Assembly (NCBI RefSeq): GCF_019578655.1
Contig: NC_063256.1
Location: 31,296,342-31,360,341, forward strand
Source: Ricinus communis
Lineage: Eukaryota > Streptophyta > Magnoliopsida > Malpighiales > Euphorbiaceae
DNA: 64,000 nt
Reading direction: 5' to 3'
Notes under the pieces: generated by a model
What the model was told of the DNA's origin: nothing
What the model saw: only the letters and a program-made list of their open reading frames with translations
Databases searched by the model: none
Position numbers and translations under genes: made by a program
Shown here: positions 56,870 through 64,000 of the stretch, in pieces
Numbering within the stretch: the stretch's first letter is position 1
Layout: the number at the start of each line of letters is the position of its first letter

Positions 56870-58023
56870 CTATGAGACCATCTGATCTGGAGAGAATGTG
56901 ATACTCCCCAGAACCACATCAGACATGGTTGTAGGAGAAGCCTTGGAGGTAGCACCAACAGAGGAGCCCGTGATGTGGGAAGGCCTGGAACATCAGACGG
57001 ATCGCCCCTCGATCGGCTCACGAGTAGCAAAGGCCTGGTGGAGGAATTGTAGATAAAATGGTTAGAAAAGCGGAATATAAAAAATGAGGAATTCCAAGTA
57101 AGTCTAAAAAGATACCTGAGCCATGACATCGTCTAAAGGCACAACCCCCAGTAACTGAGAGATGAGGGAAGTGTAATCCGTCCTCCAAGACCGGATGGTA
57201 AGATCCTCAGGTTCGTCGTACCCCACTAAACACTCTGCTAGCTCCTCCCCAGCGATGTCCGCCATCAAGAACATAGAGCGTTGATTGTGGATCGTATCAT
57301 CAAATGGCGAGGGCATGCCAGTGAAGTCAATGTCCATGATAGCAACAAATGAGAGAGGAGAGAATGTCAGTTCACCAACTGAAGTGTGGAGGGTGTGTGT
57401 AGTATCCATCCACCTCTTAAGCAAGGCATAGATGGAGGTGTGGTATGTATTCTTGATGACTAACTGAAATGTAGCCATGAACCGACAGAAGCCGATATTG
57501 CTAATCCTTTCCTAGATTGAGCTAGGGAGCTCATCAAACCACTCATGAGCTCCGTAAAAGTTTTTAGCAATACAGATTGATACAACGCCTTGAAAAGCTA
57601 GATGCACAGGTATTAAACAAAATTTATGCATGAAAAGACCCTATACATGAAAGTATACATCTATTTGTTGGTATTTTGCATAAAAATAACTTGAAAATCT
57701 TATTTTAGCCCATGCATGGTCGATTCTGACTATTTAGAGCTGATCGACTATGCGCACAGCCAATGGGCCCTACCTAGAGCCGATTGGCTCTACAGGCTAG
57801 GGCACATGATTTTTCAATTTTTTTTGTAATTTTTCACAAATTTTGAGCAAATAATGCCTGTATCTAGTATCTAAGTGACAGGATACAGAGTTTAAAGCAA
57901 GAAGAATACCGATCTGACGCCCGAAAGGGGGATTTCCTTTCCCTTCATAAGCCCTAAATCGTTTTGGCGAGAAATTAGAGGTGAAAACTCTTGATTTGGT
58001 GCGATTGGGGTGCATCCAGCAAA
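56870..58023 (-). pseudogene. Antisense plant-mobile-domain gene of the second Tat element
   Basis: Minus-strand reading: exon 1 about 58023-57910 (APNQEFSPLISRQNDLGLMK, GKEIPLSG), with the likely ATG lost at the LTR junction. GT donor at 57909. Exon 2 from about 57597 (AKNFYGAHEWFDEL, TSIYALLKRWMDTTHTLHTS, VGELTFSPLSFVAIMDIDFT, then LTIRSWRTDYTSLISQLLGV) to GCTCAG|GTATC at 57116/57115. Intron 2 is about 80 bases and ends CCACCAG. Exon 3 is 57034-56870, in phase with exon 2 (AFATREPIEGRSV, stop, SRPSHITGSSVGATSKASPT). A middle part of exon 2 present in the first copy is deleted here. The VGEL...FxGMPxPFDD segment is the clearest mobile-domain signature. Confidence 0.72.
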
Positions 58024-58045
58024 TCTTGATGAAGAGCTTGCCACT

Positions 58046-59689
58046 TTAGAGCCAATGGGTTCTGCATAAAGCCGATCGACTCTACACAGAGCTGATCGGC
58101 TCATCATAGAGCCAATCGGCTATATGTTAAGCCGACTGGCTCTACACAGTGCCGATTTATGTTTTTCTTGATTCAACGTCATTTCTTTTGACACTTTTAT
58201 GTCCAGATATAGATTTTAGAAGATATATGACAATAATTGATAGATTTTAATAATATTTATTTGAATTTTAAAGATTTAATTTATCAGATATTGATAAATA
58301 ATTATCAATTCTTTAAAAAAGAGTTTTAAATAATATTGAAGTCTATCTGCTCCTTTAGGAGTTTTTTAAAAATCCACCTCTATAAATAGAAAGTGATGAC
58401 TTAGGGTTAGGGACTAACAATAATGGACAACAAAAATATTGATTAGAAGACTGTGATTGAAACTCTATGTTGATTTTAAAGCAGAAGGTATTTTTGATAA
58501 TTAAGGAGCAAGGGTCACTAAGACGGATATTTTGATTAGATTTGCATTTTCTTTATAGTTTTGTCATTAGATTAGTTTATTAGGGTTATGTAATTAAAAT
58601 GTGAAATATGCCATGTTTGTTCACCGTATGTTTAGATTTTTAGAGTTTGCATGAGTTTTTAGGGTTTTTGGTTTAATTTGATGTTATTTGTATCTTTTAT
58701 CTTGTTTCTTTCGTGTTCTAATTAATCTTTTACCTTTTATGCATATGAAATTGGTTCTGGGACGTGAGAATTACAAAGAAATTGTAGAAACCAACCTAGA
58801 GAAGCCTTAGAGCCGATTGGCTTAGCTCATTTCAGCCATGATTTTAGAAATTTTACTGGTTTTTGATTTTTTTTTTGGAAGTTTTATGTCCTGTAGCTTA
58901 GTTTTAGGGTTTTTCTTTATAATTTTTAGTTGCAAACCGGGTTGTAATATAGATTTATTTTCCACATATTTTTTTTTTTTGGATTTTTTAGTTTAATGTA
59001 TGTCAAATAAGTGTAACGTGACTGCTTAATTAAAATGGGACACATAGACATTAGGTCAAAATCGAACCCTACATGAAAACTGCAGTCCATTAGGCTAATC
59101 AATGTTAATTGGGCTTATGTTCTAAAATCAATGTAGACTTAGTAGGCTTTACCATGTTTTAGTTAGGTTAGTTGGACCGTATTAGATTTAGGATCACACA
59201 GCTGGGCCTTATCATAATAAGTAGTTCATCTATGATTAAAGGCTTGGTAAAACATAACTTATAACTGAGCTAGACTGGGAGAGACATGTACATAATAATT
59301 AGTAAGTTAGATTAATAATCTTAATATGGACTGGGCTTAATAAAATTAGGCTAGACTTAAATGAACTATATGTGTTGTTTAGTATGCTTATATATGAATT
59401 GCTGTGTTTATAGGGAATGATTTGTTAAATAATAAAATTAAAGATTAAGATACATAAATAAGGAAGTTGGCTTCCAGATCCATCTTTGGATTTTTGGCGT
59501 AAGCTTCCTTATGGAGTCTGAGAAACACCACTCATTAGTAAAGGTGTCCTAGTGAATTATCCTGGTGACGACTCCTATCTCTGTGCTAGTCTTAGTGACT
59601 AGTTATCATGTTCCCGATTAGGTTGAAAAGTCTTACAATGCCATAATCGCTAAAGACACTTGGGTGCGAGTCCAAAACTGCTGGCCACA
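58046..59689 (+). repeat. 3' LTR of the second Tat element, 5'-truncated and internally deleted
   Basis: Begins inside the palindrome region (five AGCCGATCGGCT-like units at 58047-58160 versus about one in the 5' LTR), loses about 380 bp near 58515, and ends CTGCTGGCCACA at 59689. The join to antisense exon 1 at about 58046 removed the 3' untranslated region, PPT and LTR start. Confidence 0.8.
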
Positions 59690-59858
59690 CCTATTCCTTG
59701 GATTTTTTTTTTCTAAATAACAATTCGGTTACCAGAATTTAAAATACATGGTGGTTGGATGTTGATTTAACATTCTTAATACAATTTTAAGAATAGAAAT
59801 GACTCAGCAAAAAGATTACTGACTCACCCTAGTGGCTTGAACACACCGTTTTGGCTGT

Positions 59859-60558
59859 GTTTATAAAATCTCAAATATTAAGTCCTAAGAAATTACAAAC
59901 TCTTAAAAATTGTGTAGACACGAAATCCTCTTTAGAAATTAACAAGATTTGCACTTCTTTAATTCCCGGTTCATTCATTTCTCCACTCTTCACTTGTTCT
60001 TTAAAATGCAAAATCTGTAAAACCTCAAGTGTTATTGTTTCAAATTACACAAAATAAAAGAAAATCAAAATTAGATTGCAAGCACAAGTTAACAGTCAAA
60101 TATTATAATAAAGTAATTAGAATGATTTCCAAGGGCAGGTAATTGGCCAGAGAGGAGTGGAGGAGGGAAGGAAGTTCAACATCAAAGGAAAGGAAATCTT
60201 TGAGGTGGATAAGAAGGGATTTAGGTTATGGACAAGACTTTCACGATATGGAATTACATTTTTTTAGATTTGAAGTTTCTGATGAACTCTTTGAGTATTT
60301 AAAAGTTTGTATGGCGGCTCAGAGACATGTATGTTCCCGTCGCTCGCTGTAGTATACCCCTCCTTTGTCCCAACTCGACATTATTTCGCTACAGATTGTG
60401 ATTGATAATTCTTTTATTGAAAACTTATTTATTTTCTCTGTCTTCTCGTAAAATGGAGTAGAAGCAAATGTAGAATGATTGATAATTAAACATATTGTTC
60501 TGGCAATAATGACGCACAAGAAGATGGAGCAGAAGCAGATGTGGAACTTTGACGGGAG
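59859..60558. other. Interior of the Mutator-like element
   Basis: Not viral or retroelement sequence. Contains two diverged copies of a unit reading ATGGAGYAGAAGCARATGTRGAA (60452-60474 and 60524-60546). Open stretches on the plus strand at 59851-60057 and 60143-60352 (the latter with FHDMELHFFRFEVSDELFEY) match no family I know. Captured host sequence is possible. Confidence 0.4.
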
Positions 60559-60792
60559 ACAACCAAAATGGTGTGTTTTGGCCACTAGGATGAGTCAATG
60601 ATTTTTTTCCTGAGTCATTTTTTTTATTTTTAAATGTATTATCAGCATCCAGCCATCGCATATTCTAAATTTTGGTGGTCGGATTGTTATTTAGAAAAAA
60701 AAATTGAAGAAAAGGAATTTGTAAGTTAAAATTGATAGAATAGATAAATATGAAAACATGTGAATAGCTTGGGAATATTTAGGTAATTAGCC

Positions 60793-61149
60793 TAAGATTT
60801 AATTAATATGATCTTTTATGATAAAAATTATTACATAATTAGGAAACTCATTTATTAGTTAACATAATATTAAAAATATAATTAAAATACTATTTTTAGT
60901 TTTAAAATAATTGTTTAATTAGAAAGTAGCTTATTAATTAGTAAACTAATTATAATAAACATAAAATCACACATCAGCATAATGTCAATATGTGAAAATA
61001 AGTATAAATGTCAAAAAACTTTTATGTCTTAGTATATGCAACTTTAATTATAAAATCATCTATAAGATTTTGGTCAATCAAATCAAGCACTAGCTTACCG
61101 AATTGGTATTGCCTTTCCAGAAAACATTCGTACCTCATAGGAATATCCA
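60793..61149. other. AT-rich DNA, nothing recognised
   Basis: No ORF or repeat assigned. Confidence 0.5.
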
Positions 61150-61576
61150 TAATAATATCTTAATCCCTCATGAGTTTTTCCATTCCATCCACTCCAATTT
61201 GATTAAGGAACTCAAAAGTATGGCCTTTAAAGCTTGATCATGATGTAGGCATATGGCAGGGTTAAATGGATTTTCCTTTATAAATTTTTTTTGTAGATGG
61301 GCTTTCATGAGATAGTGGTGCATAGATACATGCACTGTGTAACTATTATATTCTACTTTGTCATTGTTAATGGGGTTCCTTCTCTTTTTTCTTAGTAGTA
61401 GACTTAAGCAAGGAGATCCATTGTCCCTATACTAGTTTCTTTTTGTATCGAATTCCCTCTCACCTTATTCAAAGGAAGCTCAGTTAGTATTTATTTTCAA
61501 GTTTAAGGCTTAGTAGGAGAAGCTCACTTTTAACTCACATTTTGTTTGCTGGTGTTACTCTTCTCCGTGGTCTAGA
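61150..61576 (+). pseudogene. LINE (L1-type) reverse transcriptase fragment
   Basis: Shifting plus-strand frames show AYGRVKWIFLYKFF, MGFHEIVVHRYMHCVTIIFY, then SSRLKQGDPLSLY, the RLRQGDPLSPYLF box of LINE RTs, and THILFAGVTLLR, where FADD has become FAGV. Several stops. No LINE 5' or 3' end or poly(A) tail is found, so it is an internal scrap cut off by the Tat sequence starting at about 61577. Confidence 0.72.
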
Positions 61577-62205
61577 GAGGCAGGTTTAGGAATAGTTCTG
61601 ATCACGCCAAAAGGGGAGATGCTGCCAATGGCCATGAGATTGGACTTTAAAGTGACTAATAACATGGCAGAGTATGAAGCATATTTTATTTGGATTAGAA
61701 GTGGCCATGGTGGTAGGAGCTAAGCATTTGATGGTCTACGGGTATTCTATGCTGGTAATCCAACACACCCTTGAGGAATGGAAGGTGAAAGAAAGAGGTT
61801 GAAGCCATACGTCAACTATATCAAAACTTTAGTATGGAACTTCTCTAAGTGTTCCTTTGTACACTTGCCTCGGCACGAGAATCAGATGGCGAATGCACTA
61901 GCTACTCTGTCGTCTATGTGGGTCAATTCCTCGCGGCTATCAATGAAGCCTTTAGTAATCGTGAAATCAAGTGTGCCTTGTTATCAAGGGGATCGGATAA
62001 TGCAAGTTCATATGGGACTAGAAGATAAGCCAAAGTTCTACAATCTGAAGAAGTTCATAGAAAGCAGGGAGTATCGAGAAGAAGCGACCGCTAAGGAAAG
62101 ATACACATTGGGAATTCAAGCCAGGAACTAATCAACCACAAAGGAGTCTTGTATAGAAGAATGGTGTCGGGTGTACAGCTTTGATATGCGACTAAAGCAG
62201 AAGCT
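61577..62205 (+). pseudogene. Tat RNase H remnant and linker
   Basis: Reads EAGLGIVLITPKGEMLPMAM, NNMAEYEAYFIW, a frame change, then GERKRLKPYVNYIKTLVWNF, FVHLPRHENQMANALATLSS and MW, all in the order of Tat-lineage RNase H, followed by the linker to integrase (AKERYTLGIQARN). The open stretch 61778-62131 covers most of it. Breaks near 61690-61780 and a stop at 62131 disrupt it. Confidence 0.8.
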
Positions 62206-63268
62206 CAAGTGGTGATAGAAGAAATGCATAAAGGAGTATGCAGGCCTCAAATGAATGGCACAGTGTTAACAAGGAAGATCATGCGGCAAGGTTATTACTG
62301 GTTAATGATGAAAAAGGATTGCGTAGCACTAGTGAGGAAATTCTGTGAATGCCAATTGTATAGTGATTTGAGTCACGTGCCTCCAAACGAGCTGCACAAC
62401 TTAATGTCTCCTTGTCTTTTTATAGCTTGGAGGATCGACATCATCGGAGAAATAAAACCTCCTTCGAATGGTCACATGTTCATAGTCGTAGCAATTGACT
62501 ACTTCTCAAAATGGGTTGAAACCGAGTCATTTACCATTGTGGGGGCAGGGCAAATGGCCAAATTTATAGAAAGGAACCTGATCTGTAGATATAGAGTCCC
62601 ACATCACATCTTAACGAATAATGGGGTACAGTTCATAGGCAAGACAGCGGACCTGCTAACGGATTACAAGATCAAGCATCATAGGTCTTTCCCGTACAGA
62701 CCTCAAGCGAATGGAGCAGTAGAAGCAACCAATAATAATTTGAAGAAGATACTTTCAAAGATGGTGTGTAATCACAAGGACTGATCGTTTCGATTACCCT
62801 TTGCACTTTAGAGATATCGGACAACTGAGCGAACATCGACTGGGCAAACACCATACTTTATAGTTTATGGGACTGAAACAGTTTTGCTAGTTGAATTAGA
62901 GTTAGAGTCTTTTAGAGTTGCATTGGAGGCTGAAATACCATAATAATAGTGGGTTGAGCAAAGGTACCAGCAATTGGCTTTGGTTGATGAGAAAAGGATG
63001 AAAACCCTATACCATATGCAGTTGTATCAAAACAGGCCCAAGGCATTTAATAAGAAAGTAAAGCCAAGAAAGATCAGAGCTGGTGATCTAGTATTGAAGC
63101 ATACAAGGCCTAGTACATTCGACCCAAGAGGGAAGTTCAGGCCGAACTAGGAAGGCCCGTACTTAGTAAAGAAGATCTTGCCCAAAGGTGCTGCTAAGAT
63201 CTCAGACTTGGAAGGGAACGAGTTCACTAAGTCAATCAATGTAGATTGTCTCAATAAAAACCATGTAT
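62206..63268 (+). pseudogene. Tat integrase
   Basis: N-terminal zinc-binding part near 62225-62370 (MHKGVCRPQMNG, RKFCECQLYSD), then the catalytic core WRIDIIGEIKPPSNGHMFI, VVAIDYFSKWVETESF, HHILTNNGVQFIGKT (the second catalytic Asp is Asn: TNNG for TDNG), SFPYRPQANGAVEATNNNLK with the core Glu, and a stop at 62782. After it come RYRTTERTSTGQTPYFIVYG and the C-terminal part with KVKPRKIRAGDLVLKH, FRPN, stop, EGPYLVKKILPKGAAKISDL, ending near 63268. About 350 codons in one frame with three or four stops. It belongs to the dual-RNase-H Tat group. This is the only sizeable Tat pol in the window. Confidence 0.85.
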
Positions 63269-63726
63269 AATAAAAAATAAAAGTAAATAATAGAAAAAAA
63301 TAACATGTTGATCAGAAAACCTGAAAAGGCTGGTCAGGCAAAATAGAGAAAATAATCAACTAGAAAATCTGAAAAGACTGGCTAGTGACATGAGTTATAT
63401 CATGAGGAATCAAAATGTACCCATCTAGGCTTCTACTAAATGAATAAAATTGTTTTGAATTGTTATCAAACATATATATGTATGTTTATCATCTTATGCA
63501 GTAACTAAAAGAAAACAAAGCTAAAAGTCCTAAGCAAAATAAATGAGATCTAAAACGAAGTATATTTTCTATTTTCTCATCCTTTCCACATCTACATCTA
63601 CATCCTTAGATAGAGCAGCTAGTTCTCGAGTCCTCTTGAATCGGACAAAGCCAGGAGAGGTGGAAATCTCATGCTAAACCCAAGCCTTGAAGTTGTCATC
63701 GGTGGTCAAATCTCCCTTGAAGTTGT
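63269..63726 (+). other. Post-integrase Tat sequence, no gene seen
   Basis: AT-rich. A short stretch with AAAACCTGAAAAGGCTGG recurs about 50 bases on (63316 and 63363). 63600-63720 could be part of the antisense region, but I cannot support it. Confidence 0.4.
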
Positions 63727-64000
63727 GCCGATCGATTATGCATTCTTCAGTCCTAGATTTTTTGGTTTTGGTTGAGTTTGATGTATTTTGATGTACTGTA
63801 TTAGATTTCTAGGTCTTTTTCCTTTGCAATTTTAGTTTTAGGCTGGGTTGTAATAATTAGGTTTATTTTCTACCTTTTTTTTGTTTATTTTACTTACTGT
63901 ATGATTATTAAAGATATGTTTATGTGATTGATTAATTAAAATGGGTCACATAGACTTAGGGTTAAAACTAGATCCTAAAACCTAAAATTGAAGTAGACTT
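63727..64000 (+). repeat. Partial Tat LTR
   Basis: CCGATCGATTATG followed by sequence aligned to 54110-54400 of another Tat LTR (GGCTGGGTTGTAATAATTAG, GGGTCACATAGACTTAGGG). It lacks the first part of the LTR and runs off the window. Confidence 0.75.

Larger units (their letters stand above)
52802..59689 (+). mobile_element. Second pol-less Tat element, inserted in the Mutator-like TIR
   Basis: LTR 52802-54804, PBS, leader, gag with zinc fingers, antisense mobile-domain gene, truncated 3' LTR ending at 59689. CCTAT flanks both sides (52797-52801 and 59690-59694). No RT, RNase H or integrase is present. Confidence 0.87.
52721..60792. mobile_element. Non-autonomous Mutator-like element with about 240-bp TIRs, split by a Tat element
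   Basis: Left TIR: 52721-52801 continued at 59695-59858. Right TIR: 60559-60792. Shared motifs include TTCTATCA, ACAAAT, TTTTTTTTCTAAATAACAAT, GACTCA, CCTAGTGGC and ACACACCRTTTTGG. The outermost nine bases beyond the TIRs are AAAAATTTA and TAAGATTTA (7 of 9 identical), fitting a mutated nine-base duplication. Without the Tat insertion the element is about 1.2 kb. No transposase is present. Superfamily inferred from long TIRs and the nine-base target. Confidence 0.7.

Noticed and set aside
1..64000. tRNA, rRNA or snRNA genes
   Set aside because: No cloverleaf with A and B boxes and no 5S/18S/25S-like stretch was seen. The tRNA-like matches are short primer-binding sites.

Overview
This window is gene-poor plant nuclear DNA, almost certainly from a eudicot. 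It consists nearly entirely of degraded, nested transposable elements plus one block of integrated pararetrovirus sequence. I found no convincing host gene, rRNA, tRNA or CRISPR array. The plant origin rests on Athila- and Tat-lineage Ty3/gypsy retrotransposons with their usual primer-binding sites, a pogo-type element with Emigrant/Lemi1-like ends, a long-TIR Mutator-like element and a caulimovirid. The species cannot be named from the sequence. The density of nested, mutated elements suggests heterochromatin, perhaps pericentromeric.

Layout. 1-7193: the 3' part of an Athila element (RT and integrase remnants, a small AT-hook ORF, an env/ORF1-like ORF, 3' LTR), inserted in the gag of a minus-strand Tat element whose 5' LTR is 8549-10737. 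11928-14094: a pogo-like DNA transposon with TIRs and a TA duplication. 14562-14780: an unexplained GC-rich island with palindromes. 15485-36120: a Tat element with LTR, gag, an antisense spliced plant-mobile-domain gene, a 3' minisatellite and a second LTR that is again followed by a PBS. It has no pol. Two short non-autonomous Athila elements sit inside it: one in the LTR (17536-23002) and one in the antisense gene (25788-31634, perfect TGAAT duplication).

36588-52672: a rearranged cluster of florendovirus-like endogenous pararetrovirus sequence in both orientations. It contains one nearly complete minus-strand unit (leader, MP, CP, zinc knuckle, PR, RT, RNase H, and a downstream ORF2 of unknown function), several partial units and mosaic junctions. 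TA microsatellites lie at its edges and interior. All coding regions seen are broken.

52721-60792: a Mutator-like element with TIRs of about 240 bp. Its left TIR is split by a second pol-less Tat element (52802-59689, CCTAT duplication), which again carries gag and the antisense gene. 61150-64000: a LINE RT scrap joined to a Tat RNase H/integrase region and a partial Tat LTR.

The most interesting signal is the pair of Tat copies that have lost pol but keep gag plus an antisense, apparently three-exon mobile-domain gene with aligned splice sites. Next are the virus cluster, with its recurrent ORF2 and inverted leaders, and the retrotransposon-borne AT-hook ORF.
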